From an uncultured Alphaproteobacteria bacterium (GTDB lineage Bacteria; Pseudomonadota; Alphaproteobacteria; Puniceispirillales; Marisalimonadaceae), in contig CAKZQZ010000017.1 of assembly GCA_937142855.1 (NCBI GenBank), positions 1 through 64,000 of the forward strand: a stretch of DNA of 64,000 nucleotides, written 5' to 3'. Position numbers and translations under genes: made by a program. Below, piece after piece: positions 33,565 through 45,242 of the stretch. Every line of letters begins with the position of its first letter. The first letter of the stretch is position 1. The notes below the pieces were generated by a model, which saw nothing but the letters and a program-made list of their open reading frames with translations, ran no database searches and was not told where the DNA came from.

Positions 33565-35355
33565 CTAATATACTCTTGCAGCAGGCGGAACAGACGCCAC
33601 CTCATTTGTTAATGTATTAAGATGAACATCTCTGTAGTCAACTTTAGTTTGCATCTTGTTGTTTAACCACATTATGGTATGCTTCATCCATTCCTTATCA
33701 TCTCTTTCCGGAAAATCTTCATGAGAATGTGCTCCCCTAGATTCTTTTCTTTGTTCAGCTGATTTGATAGTTACTATAGCTTGTTGCATCAAATTTTCTA
33801 ATTCTAATGCCTCAACTAAGTCAGTATTAAAAATCATTGATCTATCCTTTATGCCAACTCCATCGAGACTGCTTGCAATAGTATCAACTTTTTTAACACC
33901 CTCACTCATTGAAGAATTAGACCTGAAAACTGCAGCGTGCTTCTGCATCGCATTTTGCATAGAATTTCTAATTTCACCGACAGAAACGTCTCCATTAGCA
34001 TGTCTCATTTTATCTAATCTAGCTAAAATTTTATCAGTTACACTCTTGGATAAAGGTGCATGAGAACTTCCCTTTTGAACCGTTTTCAACGCTCTTTGTG
34101 CAGCGGCTCTTCCAAAAACAACTATATCTAATAATGAGTTAGTACCTAACCTGTTTGCGCCGTGTACAGAAACACACGCCGCTTCACCTATTGCCATTAA
34201 GCCTGATACAACTGCATTTTGATCGTTACCCTTTCGAGTAACAACCTCCCCATGGTAATTAGTAGGGATACCCCCCATGTTATAGTGAACTGTTGGTAAA
34301 ACTGGGATTGGTTCTTTTGTTACATCAACACCACAAAATATTTTTGCAGTCTCACTAATGCCAGGCAATCTCATATGTAAGGTAGCAGGATCAATGTGCT
34401 CTAGATGCATAAATATATGATCTTTATTGGGTCCTACACCCCTTCCTTCATTGATCTCAATAGTCATTGATCTGGACACAACATCCCTACTTGCTAAATC
34501 TTTAGCAGTAGGGGCATATCTCTCCATAAATCTCTCACCTTCAGAGTTTGTTAAATAACCGCCTTCTCCTCTTGAACCTTCGGTAATTAGAACCCCAGCA
34601 CCGTATACGCCAGTTGGGTGAAATTGGACAAACTCCATATCTTGTAGAGGTAACCCAGCTCTTAACACCATAGCATTTCCATCACCAGTACAAGTATGAG
34701 CAGAAGTACAAGAAAAGTAAACTCTTCCATATCCGCCAGTAGCTAAAACAGTTTGGTGACCTCTGAATCTATGAATTTTTCCATCTTCCATACATAAGGC
34801 AAGCACTCCAACACATGATCCATTATCGTCCATTAATAAATCTAGAGCAATATACTCCACGAAGAACTCTGCTTGATGCTTTAAACATTGTTGATAAAGA
34901 GTATGTAAAATTGCGTGACCAGTTCTGTCTGCTGCGGCACATGCTCTTCTAGCCATTTTTTTTCCATAGTCGAGGGTGTGACCTCCAAAAGGACGCTGAT
35001 ATACTTCGCCATCGTCTGTTCTTGAAAACGGAACACCAAAATTTTCTAATTCTGTTACTGACGGAATTGCTTCCTTGCACATATACTCAATTGCGTCTTG
35101 ATCACCTAACCAATCAGATCCTTTAATAGTATCATACATGTGAAATTGCCAACTATCATTTTCACCCATGTTATTTAATGCAGCACCTATTCCACCTTGG
35201 GCTGCAACCGTATGGCTTCTAGTTGGAAAAACTTTTGTAATACAAGCGGTTTTAAGGCCGCCTGAAACCATGCCAAGAGTCGCTCTTAAGCCAGCTCCAC
35301 CAGCTCCAACAACAACAACATCGTGTTCATGATCAATAATTTCGTATTCAGACAT
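33565..35355 (-). CDS. sdhA: succinate dehydrogenase flavoprotein subunit
   Basis: [34 protein letters not shown]. Start moved from 35412 to the ATG at 35355 ([12 protein letters not shown]), removing overlap with sdhD. Confidence 0.97.
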   Translation of the reverse strand: MSEYEIIDHEHDVVVVGAGGAGLRATLGMVSGGLKTACITKVFPTRSHTVAAQGGIGAALNNMGENDSWQFHMYDTIKGSDWLGDQDAIEYMCKEAIPSVTELENFGVPFSRTDDGEVYQRPFGGHTLDYGKKMARRACAAADRTGHAILHTLYQQCLKHQAEFFVEYIALDLLMDDNGSCVGVLALCMEDGKIHRFRGHQTVLATGGYGRVYFSCTSAHTCTGDGNAMVLRAGLPLQDMEFVQFHPTGVYGAGVLITEGSRGEGGYLTNSEGERFMERYAPTAKDLASRDVVSRSMTIEINEGRGVGPNKDHIFMHLEHIDPATLHMRLPGISETAKIFCGVDVTKEPIPVLPTVHYNMGGIPTNYHGEVVTRKGNDQNAVVSGLMAIGEAACVSVHGANRLGTNSLLDIVVFGRAAAQRALKTVQKGSSHAPLSKSVTDKILARLDKMRHANGDVSVGEIRNSMQNAMQKHAAVFRSNSSMSEGVKKVDTIASSLDGVGIKDRSMIFNTDLVEALELENLMQQAIVTIKSAEQRKESRGAHSHEDFPERDDKEWMKHTIMWLNNKMQTKVDYRDVHLNTLTNEVASVPPAARVY

Positions 35356-35368
35356 TAATTTTCTTTCT

Positions 35369-35713
35369 CTAAGACAAGTAAATTTTAAGGACACACAATA
35401 GAGATAGCACACCCAAAAGGATAGATAATAATTTTATAAGTATTATGGATGCGATTTTCAACCCCTCGTTATGAACATAGTCTTCAATTACCACTTGCAG
35501 ACCTAAAGAAGCATGAAAAAATAAAGTTATGAAAAGTAAAAACAATCCAGTCGTATTGAAAGGGCTTTGGAACCAAACCAATGCATCAGCATAATTGCCT
35601 AACAAAGAAAAAAGTAAAGATGGTATGAACCACATGACAAGGGGTATCATAGCTAGAGCTGATATTCTTTGTAATTTCCAATGTCCTAAAGCGGGGGATT
35701 TAACAGAGTTCAT
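35369..35713 (-). CDS. sdhD: succinate dehydrogenase membrane anchor subunit
   Basis: [21 protein letters not shown]...D residues in [17 protein letters not shown]; position in sdhCDAB. Confidence 0.92.
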   Translation of the reverse strand: MNSVKSPALGHWKLQRISALAMIPLVMWFIPSLLFSLLGNYADALVWFQSPFNTTGLFLLFITLFFHASLGLQVVIEDYVHNEGLKIASIILIKLLSILLGVLSLLCVLKIYLS

Positions 35714-35766
35714 AACTTAAGCCCTTTAAAATAATAACATACCAATTTTTATTCATAAATTTAATC

Positions 35767-36147
35767 TCATACAAACAAAACTATAAACCATGTTACAATG
35801 GTTAAAGTTAAAGAAGAAATAATTACTAATGTACCTGAAGTGTAAGCAACCTTTAAATCATAACCATATCCTGCATCCCAAAATAGATGCCTAATACCAT
35901 TAGAAAGATGATAAAAAAGACCAAAAGTAAATCCAAAAAGAACAAGTTTTCCAAACCAGTTATTTATAATCATTGAGTATGATGAGTAAGCAGTTTCACC
36001 TAAAGATAAAGCCACAACCCAGGATACTAAAATTACACTTCCAATAGACAAAGCAACTCCTGTAGCTCTATGAAGTATTGAAAGTAAAGAAGTTAACTGA
36101 GGTTTATAAATTTGAAGATGTGGAGATAGCGGTCTTTGTCTACTCAT
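35767..36147 (-). CDS. sdhC: succinate dehydrogenase cytochrome b556 subunit
   Basis: MSRQRPLSPHLQIYKPQLTSLLSILHRATGVALSIG; FYHLSNGIRHLFWDAGYG. Canonical start at 36147, not 36174. Confidence 0.95.
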   Translation of the reverse strand: MSRQRPLSPHLQIYKPQLTSLLSILHRATGVALSIGSVILVSWVVALSLGETAYSSYSMIINNWFGKLVLFGFTFGLFYHLSNGIRHLFWDAGYGYDLKVAYTSGTLVIISSLTLTIVTWFIVLFV

Positions 36148-36236
36148 ATTAGTCCCATTCTTTAAATTATACATATTTGAATTATAAATGAACTAATTGG
36201 CTTAAAATTTCAATTATAAATTATAAAATTAATTTA

Positions 36237-37151
36237 TTATTGGTAAATAATAATCAAAATAGAAATTGCTAGAAGAATGATGCCAATTAATTCTGTTTTT
36301 TTAATTTTTTCTTTAAATATTATCATTGATATTAAAATTGAGAATATTAACTCGGTTTGACCAACAGCCCTTACCTCCGCAGCGGTAGCAAGGCCAAAAG
36401 CAACAAACCATCCAAAAGTAGCGCCTGTTCCACATATACCCGCAGGCAAACTTGGTTTCCAATACTTAAACACTGCTAAAAACTGATTTTTTTGGAAACG
36501 GAATAAATATAATCCTACAATTACGGTTTGAAAAATAATGGCTATTACAGATATTAGTAATGATTTATCTAAGAGAGGGGCCTCAACAGATATTATAGAC
36601 ATTCTAAACGCTACAACAGATGCAGCTAGAAGAAGGCCAGATAAAAGACCTATCAAGGTACCAAGTGAAGTGATTGATTTAAGTAAAAGGGTAATAGCCT
36701 CAAATAAACTTTCTGCCTTCTTAGCATATGATAATAATAAAACAGATATTACTCCAAGAACAATTCCCATAGTTATTGGCAAAGAAAAGTTCACACTTAA
36801 TATTATTGTTTCAAGAAAAGCTATTAATATTACTTCTGTCTTAGAAAAAGCTATTCCGGCGGCAAAGCTCTTATGAGAGAAAACCTTCATTAAAACATAG
36901 GTAAATAATACCTGAAAAATTGAACCTAAAAAACATAGTAAGATAGAATAAGTAGATAAAATAGGGATTGAGTTGCCAGGTATATTAATCCAAACTAACC
37001 AAATAAGTGATGTAAAAGGTAAAGCATAACAGAACCTTATATAAGCAGCGCCATAGTCTCCCAGTCTTGATATCATATTTTTTTGAAAAGCAGACCTGGC
37101 TGTTTGACATGCTGCAGCAAAAATTGCTGATAAAATCCAAATAAATTCCAT
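36237..37151 (-). CDS. EamA/DMT-family transporter
   Basis: ~10 TM segments, EamA repeat architecture. Confidence 0.82.
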   Translation of the reverse strand: MEFIWILSAIFAAACQTARSAFQKNMISRLGDYGAAYIRFCYALPFTSLIWLVWINIPGNSIPILSTYSILLCFLGSIFQVLFTYVLMKVFSHKSFAAGIAFSKTEVILIAFLETIILSVNFSLPITMGIVLGVISVLLLSYAKKAESLFEAITLLLKSITSLGTLIGLLSGLLLAASVVAFRMSIISVEAPLLDKSLLISVIAIIFQTVIVGLYLFRFQKNQFLAVFKYWKPSLPAGICGTGATFGWFVAFGLATAAEVRAVGQTELIFSILISMIIFKEKIKKTELIGIILLAISILIIIYQ

Positions 37152-37185
37152 TAATTACTAAATGAAGAATATAGAATATAAAACA

Positions 37186-38214
37186 TTAAAGCTTACTTCC
37201 TTTAAGATTTTTACTAGCAATAAGCTCAGCAATTTGGACAGTGTTTAAGGCGGCACCTTTACGAAGATTATCCCCAACACACCAAAAAACCATGCCATTT
37301 TTTACCGTGGGGTCTTTTCTAATCCTGCTTATAAAGACATCATCTTCCCCAGCAACCTCGTCTGGTGTCACATATCCCTCATCTGCTCTATGATCGATAA
37401 CAGTAACTCCATTGGCATCTCTTAGAAGACTTCTAACCTGTTTTTCTTCAATCTTCTTTTTACATTCAAAAAACACTGCTTCACTATGACCTATAAAAAC
37501 TGGTACCCTTACACAATGAGCGACTAATTCAATATTTGGATCAAGTATTTTTTTCGTTTCAGCCCTCATTTTCCATTCTTCTTTGGTAAAGCCATCGTCC
37601 ATAAAGACATCAATATGAGGAATTACATTGAAAGCAATTTTTTTTGTAAACTGTTCTGGGGTAGCTTGATCATGAACAAAAACACCTTTTGTTTGATTAA
37701 ATAATTCATCCATTGCAGGTTTACCTGCGCCAGAAACAGCTTGATATGTTGAGACAACAACTCTTGTTATTTCAAAGTTATCATGAAGTGGCTTTAATGC
37801 GACTACCAACTGAATAGTTGAGCAATTAGGATTAGCAATTATATTTTTTTTACTAAAGCTATTAACTGCATCAGGATTTACCTCAGGAACAATTAAAGGA
37901 ACATCTTCATCCATTCTAAAACATGAGGAGTTGTCTATAACAATACAACCTTTTTTTCCAGCAATTGGAGCAAACTTCTTTGCTGTTTCTGATCCCGCTG
38001 AAAAAAGGGCAATATCTGCATTTTGAAAATCAAAATTATCAACAGAGCTAACTTTTAAAACTTTATCCTCTCCAAAAGATACCTCTCTACCTATAGAAGA
38101 TTTTGATGCAAGTGCATAAACGTTACCAACAGGAAACTTTCGTTCCGATAATGTTTGAAGCATTTCTCTTCCGACGGCACCTGTTGCACCAACTATAGCA
38201 ATATTATAAGACAT
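37186..38214 (-). CDS. asd: aspartate-semialdehyde dehydrogenase
   Basis: AIVGATGAVGREMLQTLSER; NPNCSTIQLVVAL (catalytic Cys). Confidence 0.97.
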   Translation of the reverse strand: MSYNIAIVGATGAVGREMLQTLSERKFPVGNVYALASKSSIGREVSFGEDKVLKVSSVDNFDFQNADIALFSAGSETAKKFAPIAGKKGCIVIDNSSCFRMDEDVPLIVPEVNPDAVNSFSKKNIIANPNCSTIQLVVALKPLHDNFEITRVVVSTYQAVSGAGKPAMDELFNQTKGVFVHDQATPEQFTKKIAFNVIPHIDVFMDDGFTKEEWKMRAETKKILDPNIELVAHCVRVPVFIGHSEAVFFECKKKIEEKQVRSLLRDANGVTVIDHRADEGYVTPDEVAGEDDVFISRIRKDPTVKNGMVFWCVGDNLRKGAALNTVQIAELIASKNLKGSKL

Positions 38215-39330
38215 CTATTTAGATAATTCCTCTAACTTTCTTATAACTAAATCCATCATTCCTTTTGTTCCTGTCTTCTCTCTACCTGGAGCAAATATAT
38301 CAGGTGTTCTTGGTCCAGCATCTAAAGCCTTGGATACAGCTTCATCGATTAGGTCAGCTTCTTCTTTCATATCAAAAGAATAACGGAGCATCATTGAAAA
38401 ACTTAATAACTCAGCTAATGGGTTTGCCAAACCCTTCCCAGCAATATCTGGAGCTGAACCATGAACAGGTTCATACATTGCAAATCTTTTACCTGTATTT
38501 TTATCAACAGCTCCTAAACTAGCTGACGGGAGCATTCCGAGCGATCCTGTTAACATTGCTGCACAATCGGATAATATATCACCAAACAAATTATCAGTTA
38601 CAATAACATCAAACTGTTTAGGATCTCTGACGAGTTGCATTGCACAGTTATCAGCATACATGTGTGACATCTCTATTTCTTTACCTTCTTTATCAAAAAG
38701 ATTAGTCATTACCTCACGCCACAAAACACCTGACATCATCACATTAGCTTTTTCAACTGATGTTACCTTTCCTTTTCTAGCCCTAGCTAAATCAAATGCA
38801 ACTCTTCCAATTCTTTCTATCTCTGGAGTAGTATATAGATTGGTGTCATAACCTTTTTTGGTATCTTTATTAACTTGCTCTATACCTCTAGGCTCAGCGA
38901 AGTAGATACCACCTGTTAGCTCTCTTACAATTAAGATATCTAAGCCAGAAATTATATTAGGTTTTAATGATGATGCATCAACAAGAGCAGGGAAAACCAT
39001 GGCAGGTCTTAAATTTGCAAACAAGTCCATTTCTTTTCTTAATTTTAATAAACCATTTTCTGGCCTTTTCTCAAACTCAACACCGTCATATTTTGGCCCC
39101 CCAACAGCTCCAAATAATATTGCGTCTGCATTTATAGAATCTGCAAGTGTCTCGTCAGAAAGAGGCGTACCATATTTGTCATAAGAGGCTCCACCAACTA
39201 AACCTTCTTTAATATTAAAAGTAACACTTTTGTTTTTTGCTAACCAGTCAACAACACGAAGAGTTTCCTTAACAACTTCAGGACCCACACCATCTCCTGG
39301 CAAGACCATTAATGTTTTGTTTGATAACAT
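38215..39330 (-). CDS. leuB: 3-isopropylmalate dehydrogenase
   Basis: LPGDGVGPEVVKETLRV; VTDNLFGDILSDCAAMLTGSLGMLPSASLG. Confidence 0.98.
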   Translation of the reverse strand: MLSNKTLMVLPGDGVGPEVVKETLRVVDWLAKNKSVTFNIKEGLVGGASYDKYGTPLSDETLADSINADAILFGAVGGPKYDGVEFEKRPENGLLKLRKEMDLFANLRPAMVFPALVDASSLKPNIISGLDILIVRELTGGIYFAEPRGIEQVNKDTKKGYDTNLYTTPEIERIGRVAFDLARARKGKVTSVEKANVMMSGVLWREVMTNLFDKEGKEIEMSHMYADNCAMQLVRDPKQFDVIVTDNLFGDILSDCAAMLTGSLGMLPSASLGAVDKNTGKRFAMYEPVHGSAPDIAGKGLANPLAELLSFSMMLRYSFDMKEEADLIDEAVSKALDAGPRTPDIFAPGREKTGTKGMMDLVIRKLEELSK

Positions 39331-39353
39331 GAAATATCCTTAGTTTTTAACTT

Positions 39354-39959
39354 TTATAACCATGGTCTTTGGGATGACATATTTGTCTCAAAAACTTTAA
39401 TTTCTTCGGCTTTTTGCATTGTTAAACCTATATCGTCCAAACCCTCTAAAAGACACTTTTTCCTAAATGGGTCAATTTCAAACTTAATTATTGATCCATT
39501 AGGCCTTCTAATTTCTTGTGACGGGAGGTCTATTTCAAGCTCAGGGTTTTCTCTATCTTTTGCATCAGCCATCAAAGCTTCTCTATCTTCAACTGAAACT
39601 TTTATAGGCAAGAGACCATTTTTAAAAGAATTATTATAGAAAATATCAGCAAAGGAAGTAGAAATAATACACTTAATACCAAAGTCTGACAAAGCCCAAG
39701 GGGCATGCTCACGGCTTGAACCACAGCCAAAATTATCACCTGCGACAATTATATTACTAGATCTGTAAGGATCCTGATTCAGGATAAAGTCTTTTTTTTC
39801 TGAGCCATCATCATTAAATCTCATCTCATCAAAAAGATGCTTGCCGAGGCCTGTTCTTTTGATAGTTTTTAAAAATTGTTTAGGTATTATTTTGTCTGTA
39901 TCTACATTCATAAAATTAAATGGGGCAGCTACACCCTTAAGATTATTAAATTTTTCCAT
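39354..39959 (-). CDS. leuD: 3-isopropylmalate dehydratase small subunit
   Basis: [31 protein letters not shown]. Confidence 0.98.
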   Translation of the reverse strand: MEKFNNLKGVAAPFNFMNVDTDKIIPKQFLKTIKRTGLGKHLFDEMRFNDDGSEKKDFILNQDPYRSSNIIVAGDNFGCGSSREHAPWALSDFGIKCIISTSFADIFYNNSFKNGLLPIKVSVEDREALMADAKDRENPELEIDLPSQEIRRPNGSIIKFEIDPFRKKCLLEGLDDIGLTMQKAEEIKVFETNMSSQRPWL

Positions 39960-39979
39960 AGCCTATCCTTCTTAAAGAA

Positions 39980-41383
39980 TTAGATTATTTCATTAAAATC
40001 AGTTAATTTTCCTGTTATAGCAGAGGCTGCTGCTATTTCAGGACTTACCAGGTGTGTCCTTCCACCTTTGCCTTGTCTACCCTCAAAATTTCTATTTGAA
40101 GTACTAGCGCACCGTTCCCCAGGCTGCAGTTTGTCTTCGTTCATAGCAAGGCACATTGAACAACCTGGCTCTCTCCACTCAAAGCCTGCTTCTGTAAAGA
40201 TTTCATTTAAACCCTCATCTTCTGCTTGGCTTTTGACAAGGCCAGATCCTGGAACTACCATGGCTCTTATACCATGTTTAATTTTTTTACCTTTAATTAC
40301 TTTTGCAGCAGATCTTAAGTCTTCTATTCTTGAATTAGTACATGAGCCAATAAACACTGTATTGATCTCCACTTCAGATATTTTTTGACCTCCTGTTAAG
40401 CCCATATATTCAAGTGATCTTTCAATTTTTGCTCGCGCATCATCATCTTTTATTTTAGTTGGATCAGGAATAATACCATCAATAGGTACAACATCTTCTG
40501 GACTAGTGCCCCAAGTAACTGTTGGTTTAATTTTGTTAGCATCAATTATAATTTTTTTGTCATAAAATGCACCTTGATCTGAAGGTAATGATTTCCACCA
40601 TTCAACAGCAAGGTCCCAATCTTTGCCTTTGGGTGACATTGGCTTGTCTTGCAAATAGTCAAATGTAATCTGGTCTGGGGCAATCATTCCAGCCCTAGCT
40701 CCTGCTTCAATTGACATATTGCATAGGGTCATTCTACCTTCCATTGAAAGTTTTTTTATAGCTTCTCCTGAATACTCTATAACATGACCAGTTCCACCAG
40801 CGGTTCCAATTTCACCTATAATAGCTAAAATTAAATCTTTAGAAGAAACGCCTGATTGAAGCTGACCATCTACACTAATAAGCATATTTTTTGCGGGTTT
40901 CTGAATCAAAGTTTGTGTTGCCAAAACATGTTCAACTTCAGAAGTTCCAATTCCAAATGCAAGCGCTCCAAATGCACCATGTGTTGCGGTGTGACTATCA
41001 CCACAAACTATAGTCATCCCAGGTTGTGTGAAACCTTGTTCTGGACCTATAACGTGAACGATACCTTGTCTTTTATCCATCATATTAAAATAAGGGATAC
41101 CAAAGTCTTTGACATTTTTGTCTAATGCCTCAACTTGGATTCTAGATTCTTCTTCATCTATACCTCCAGCCCTGTCGGTTGTAGGTACGTTATGATCAGC
41201 AACTGCCAAAGTTCTTTGTGGTGAGTTAACCTTTCTACCAGCCAACCTTAGTCCTTCAAAGGCTTGTGGACTTGTAACTTCGTGAACTAAATGTCTATCA
41301 ATGTATATGAGAGACGCTCCGTCATCTTGAGTGCTTATAAGATGATGATCCCAAATCTTATCAAAAAGAGTTCTAGGCTTCAT
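39980..41383 (-). CDS. leuC: 3-isopropylmalate dehydratase large subunit
   Basis: [57 protein letters not shown]. Confidence 0.98.
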   Translation of the reverse strand: MKPRTLFDKIWDHHLISTQDDGASLIYIDRHLVHEVTSPQAFEGLRLAGRKVNSPQRTLAVADHNVPTTDRAGGIDEEESRIQVEALDKNVKDFGIPYFNMMDKRQGIVHVIGPEQGFTQPGMTIVCGDSHTATHGAFGALAFGIGTSEVEHVLATQTLIQKPAKNMLISVDGQLQSGVSSKDLILAIIGEIGTAGGTGHVIEYSGEAIKKLSMEGRMTLCNMSIEAGARAGMIAPDQITFDYLQDKPMSPKGKDWDLAVEWWKSLPSDQGAFYDKKIIIDANKIKPTVTWGTSPEDVVPIDGIIPDPTKIKDDDARAKIERSLEYMGLTGGQKISEVEINTVFIGSCTNSRIEDLRSAAKVIKGKKIKHGIRAMVVPGSGLVKSQAEDEGLNEIFTEAGFEWREPGCSMCLAMNEDKLQPGERCASTSNRNFEGRQGKGGRTHLVSPEIAAASAITGKLTDFNEII

Positions 41384-41452
41384 TCTATTTCTCCATCAAG
41401 TTAGAAATCGATGTGTGTATATAAAATTTATGCTTAAACGAAAAAACTTTAC

Positions 41453-41884
41453 CTAGGAATTAGCTTCTTCTGCTGTTTCTTTGACATCAGATTGCTCAAC
41501 CTTAGGTTTATTGTCTTTTTTTGACACCTGAATTTTTTCAACAATACGAGCTGATTTTCCTCTTCTATCCCTAAGATAGTATAATTTTGCTCTTCTGACT
41601 TTACCTCTTTTTAGAAGTGTAATTCCTGCGATTTTAGGTGAGAAGATAGGAAATATTCTTTCTACGCCTTCACCATAGGAGATTTTCCTAACAGTAAAAC
41701 TTTCATTCAATCCACCACCACTTCGAGCAATACATAAACCTTCAAAAGCCTGAATTCTTTCTTTGTCACCCTCAACAATTTTTACATCAACTTTGATAGT
41801 ATCTCCGGCACCAAATTCTGGGATATTTCTTTCAGAAGATATTTTATCCATCTGATTTTTTTCAATTTTATCTATCACATTCAT
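41453..41884 (-). CDS. rplS: 50S ribosomal protein L19
   Basis: [53 protein letters not shown]; charged C-terminal extension. Confidence 0.97.
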   Translation of the reverse strand: MNVIDKIEKNQMDKISSERNIPEFGAGDTIKVDVKIVEGDKERIQAFEGLCIARSGGGLNESFTVRKISYGEGVERIFPIFSPKIAGITLLKRGKVRRAKLYYLRDRRGKSARIVEKIQVSKKDNKPKVEQSDVKETAEEANS

Positions 41885-41938
41885 TTTATTACCCTTTCAT
41901 GAAACATACTCATAACAAATTATCATTTTTTTTTCTAG

Positions 41939-42625
41939 TTAAGATTTAATATATTTTGTCCACAGATCTGGTCTTTTTGATTTAGTTATTATTTCTGACA
42001 TCTTTGTTTTCCATAACTTTATTTTTTTGTGGTCTCCTGATAACAAAACCTCTGGAACCTCTAAACCTTTCCAAATTCTTGGTTGTGTGTATAAAGGGTA
42101 CTCCAACAAACCAGTCTCAAAACTTTCATCCAGTAAAGCTTCAGATTTAGCAACTACATTAGGAAGCAAACGGATCACAGAATCCATTATTATTTGTGCC
42201 GCTAATTCACCACCAGATAAGATAAAGTCACCGATACTTACCTCTTCAATTTTGTTATGAACTAGAAACCTTTCATCAACCCCCTCATATCTTCCACAGA
42301 TTAAAACCACACCCTTTTCTTGAGACAATGTTTTAGCCCGTTGGTGATCAAATTTTTTTCCCCTAGGTGACAAGTAAATTCTTGGACCATCATCATTTGA
42401 AACAGACTGTAAAGCCATATCGAGAACGTCTGGCTTTATTACCATTCCATGACCTCCGCCAAAAGGTACATCATCAACTTTACCATTCTTATCATTCGAA
42501 AAATCTCTAATATTCACCTTTTTTAGAGACCACATACCACTTTTTAAAGCTTTCCCTGCTAATGAATAACCCAAAGCACCTGGAAACATTTCTGGAAACA
42601 GTGATAAGACTGTTGCTCTCCACAC
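41939..42625 (-). CDS. trmD: tRNA (guanine37-N1)-methyltransferase
   Basis: DVPFGGGHGMVIKPDVL; CGRYEGVDERF; SIGDFILSGGELAAQIIMD. Confidence 0.97.
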   Translation of the reverse strand: MWRATVLSLFPEMFPGALGYSLAGKALKSGMWSLKKVNIRDFSNDKNGKVDDVPFGGGHGMVIKPDVLDMALQSVSNDDGPRIYLSPRGKKFDHQRAKTLSQEKGVVLICGRYEGVDERFLVHNKIEEVSIGDFILSGGELAAQIIMDSVIRLLPNVVAKSEALLDESFETGLLEYPLYTQPRIWKGLEVPEVLLSGDHKKIKLWKTKMSEIITKSKRPDLWTKYIKS

Positions 42626-42639
42626 AAGAAATACCTTTC

Positions 42640-43149
42640 TTAACTTTCAATAAAACCTGGATCAATATTTAAAATAACTTCTTTATCTTTATAATTTATA
42701 TCCTTCAAAAAAGGTTTTCCTATCGGCAAATAAAATCTTTTTTTATTTTTTTCTACTTCGACTAACAGTCCACCACCAAAATCGTTGAAAGAAGTAACAA
42801 AACCTAAATTATGCCTTTCAAGGTTATAAACTTGAAAGTCTAACAAATCTCTTTGGTAAAACTCATCATCTTTAAGTAATGGTAAGTTATCTCTTCTAAC
42901 GTAAAGGATTAAGTTTTTAAACTTTTCAGCCTCATTTCTTGTTTTAATGTCTTCAACGATACAAATAAGATTTTGTTTAATCTTTCTAACCAATTTTAAT
43001 TTAATTGGTTTAGTTTGGTTACCTAAAAAAAATTCTTCATAAACAAAGAGGTTTTCCGGTATCTCTGTGAAACTTTTTACCTTGACCTCACCCTTAATGC
43101 CGTGAGGACCAATAAATAAACCAATTTCTACAAAACCCTGCCTGTCCAA
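42640..43149 (-). CDS. rimM: 16S rRNA processing protein RimM
   Basis: IGPHGIKGEVKVKSFT; position between trmD and rpsP. Confidence 0.93.
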   Translation of the reverse strand: MDRQGFVEIGLFIGPHGIKGEVKVKSFTEIPENLFVYEEFFLGNQTKPIKLKLVRKIKQNLICIVEDIKTRNEAEKFKNLILYVRRDNLPLLKDDEFYQRDLLDFQVYNLERHNLGFVTSFNDFGGGLLVEVEKNKKRFYLPIGKPFLKDINYKDKEVILNIDPGFIES

Positions 43150-43154
43150 TTGAT

Positions 43155-43670
43155 TTATTCTTTTTTACCCTCTTCTGCTGGAGCTTCTGCTGCTGGAGCC
43201 TCTTCTGCTGGAACTTCTGCTACTGGAGCTTCTGCTGCTGGAGCCTCTTCTGCTGGAGCTTCTGCTACTGGAGCTTCTGCTGCTGGAGCCTCTTCTGCTG
43301 GAGCTTCTGCTGCTGGAGTCTCTGCTGCAGCTGCTAATTTTTCTGCAGCTTCTGCTTCTCGCTCTTGTCTTTTCTTACCTGGTGCGCTTTTAATTGGTTG
43401 CTCTCTAATTACAGGTGCTTTAACCAAGCCATCAGAAGAAAGCATTTTTGCAACCCTAAGAGTGGGCTGTGCGCCTTTTGAAATCCAATATTTAGCTCTT
43501 TCTACGTTTAATACCATTCTCTCAGCATGATCTTTTGCAACCATTGGATTATAAGAACCTAACCTTTCAATAAATTTTCCATCACGAGGTGATAAAGCCT
43601 CTGCAACTACTATTTTATAAAAAGGTCTCTTTTTAGATCCACCTCTGGATAATCTTATTTTTAGCGCCAT
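43155..43670 (-). CDS. rpsP: 30S ribosomal protein S16 with Ala/Pro/Glu repeat tail
   Basis: [42 protein letters not shown] core; ~70-aa low-complexity C-terminus. Confidence 0.97.
   Translation of the reverse strand: MALKIRLSRGGSKKRPFYKIVVAEALSPRDGKFIERLGSYNPMVAKDHAERMVLNVERAKYWISKGAQPTLRVAKMLSSDGLVKAPVIREQPIKSAPGKKRQEREAEAAEKLAAAAETPAAEAPAEEAPAAEAPVAEAPAEEAPAAEAPVAEVPAEEAPAAEAPAEEGKKE
43171..43320. repeat. Tandem repeat, ten 15-nt units arranged 30+45+45+30 nt, inside the rpsP 3' end
   Basis: 45-nt copies 43201-43245 and 43246-43290 differ at one position (A at 43213 vs G at 43258); flanked by 30-nt versions 43171-43200 and 43291-43320. Confidence 0.95.
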
Positions 43671-43695
43671 TTTTTTTCCTTATTTTAAATTAAAT

Positions 43696-45216
43696 TTATC
43701 TTCTTTTTTTGGATGGTTTCCCACCTAAACCAGGAAGCCCCATACCCCCAAATCTATTTGCCATATTTCCTAGGTTTGGCATATTTCCTCCCATCATTTT
43801 TTGGAGTTCAGCTATTTTACTTGGATCCAAAGCTGAGTTCTGTCCTTCACCAGGGTTTGGCATGCCACCACCTAGTGAGGACATCATATTTTTCAAACCA
43901 CCCAGGCCGCCCATCTTACCCATTTTTTTCATCATTCGGGCCATATCCTGTTGCTGTTTTACCAGTCTATTTACATCCGAAACAGCAGTCCCTGATCCAG
44001 CTGCAATTCTTTTTCTTCTCGATGCGTTTAGCAAAGCAACATTTACCCTTTCTTTTTTTGTCATTGAATAAATTATTGCTTCTTGTTTGGAAATAGCTTT
44101 GTCATTAAAATTATTTGCCGCCATTTGTTTTTGGAGTTTTCCGATACCTGGAAGCATTGACATTATACCACCTAAGCCACCCATTTTTTTAAGTTGTCCA
44201 ATTTGTTTCAACATATCATTCATATCAAAGCTACCCTGAGACATTCTTTTCATCATGTGGGCTGCATCTTCTTCAGCAATTGTCTCAGCAGCTTTTTCAA
44301 CTAGAGATACAACGTCTCCCATGTCGAGAATTCTACCTGCCGCTCGATCTGGATGGAAAGGCTCTAGTCCGTCTAGTTTTTCAGAAACACCAACAAATTT
44401 TATGGGGCAACCAGTAACAGATCTCATTGAGAGCGCCGCACCACCTCTAGCGTCGCCATCAGACCTTGTAAGAACCACTCCTGAAATTTTTATTAACTCT
44501 GAGAAAGATTTAGCCGTTTGGACTGCATCCTGACCTGTCATAGCATCGGCTACTAGCAATGTTTCAGAAGGTTTTGATATTTTGAAGACCTCTTTTGCTT
44601 CAGACATCATCGCGGTATCTAAGGTAGTTCTTCCTGCAGTATCAAGTATCAAAACATCAATTGCCTGAACTTTTGAAGCGGCCATAGCTCTTTTAGCAAT
44701 TTGTTCTGGACTTTCGCCATCTATTTCCGGCAGAACTGAAACTTCAGCTTGCTCACCAAGAATTCTAAGTTGCTCTCTTGCTGCAGGCCTGTAAATATCT
44801 AATGAGGCTAACATCACTTTTTTTCTTTTTTTATTTTTTAAGTGAAGTGCTAGCTTACCTGCTGTCGTCGTTTTACCAGACCCTTGCAAACCAACTAGTA
44901 AGATTATCGCAGGTGGAGTGTGGTCTATCAAGAGCTCTGCTTCATTAGAACCAAGAACCTCAATTAACACGTCATTAACTATTTTAATAACTTGTTGACC
45001 AGGTGTAACTGACCTTAGTACTTCTTCACCTACAGCTCTTACTCTAACTTTATCAATAAATTCTTTTACTACAGACAAAGCCACGTCAGCTTCTAATAAA
45101 GCAGACCTGACTTCCCTTAAGGCTTCATCTACATCCTTTTCTGATAAGGCTCCTCGTTTTGTTAAGCCTTTAAAAACATTACCAAGTTTATCAGTTAAAT
45201 TCTCAAACATATTCAA
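43696..45216 (-). CDS. ffh: signal recognition particle protein Ffh
   Basis: GLQGSGKTTTAGKLALHL; DTAGRTTLDTAMM; Met-rich M domain; ends KPSKKRR. Confidence 0.98.
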   Translation of the reverse strand: MNMFENLTDKLGNVFKGLTKRGALSEKDVDEALREVRSALLEADVALSVVKEFIDKVRVRAVGEEVLRSVTPGQQVIKIVNDVLIEVLGSNEAELLIDHTPPAIILLVGLQGSGKTTTAGKLALHLKNKKRKKVMLASLDIYRPAAREQLRILGEQAEVSVLPEIDGESPEQIAKRAMAASKVQAIDVLILDTAGRTTLDTAMMSEAKEVFKISKPSETLLVADAMTGQDAVQTAKSFSELIKISGVVLTRSDGDARGGAALSMRSVTGCPIKFVGVSEKLDGLEPFHPDRAAGRILDMGDVVSLVEKAAETIAEEDAAHMMKRMSQGSFDMNDMLKQIGQLKKMGGLGGIMSMLPGIGKLQKQMAANNFNDKAISKQEAIIYSMTKKERVNVALLNASRRKRIAAGSGTAVSDVNRLVKQQQDMARMMKKMGKMGGLGGLKNMMSSLGGGMPNPGEGQNSALDPSKIAELQKMMGGNMPNLGNMANRFGGMGLPGLGGKPSKKRR

Positions 45217-45242
45217 ACCTAATCTTAAACCAAACCAAAAAT

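Noticed and set aside
43150-43530. 126-aa plus-strand ORF of Ser-Ala-Gly repeats ([13 protein letters not shown]...)
   Set aside because: Antisense of the rpsP GCT/GGA-type repeat; the frame stays open only because of the repeat.
43709-44096. Two plus-strand ORFs of 120 and 127 aa over ffh
   Set aside because: Antisense of the Met/Gly/Pro-rich M-domain; ffh is unambiguous.
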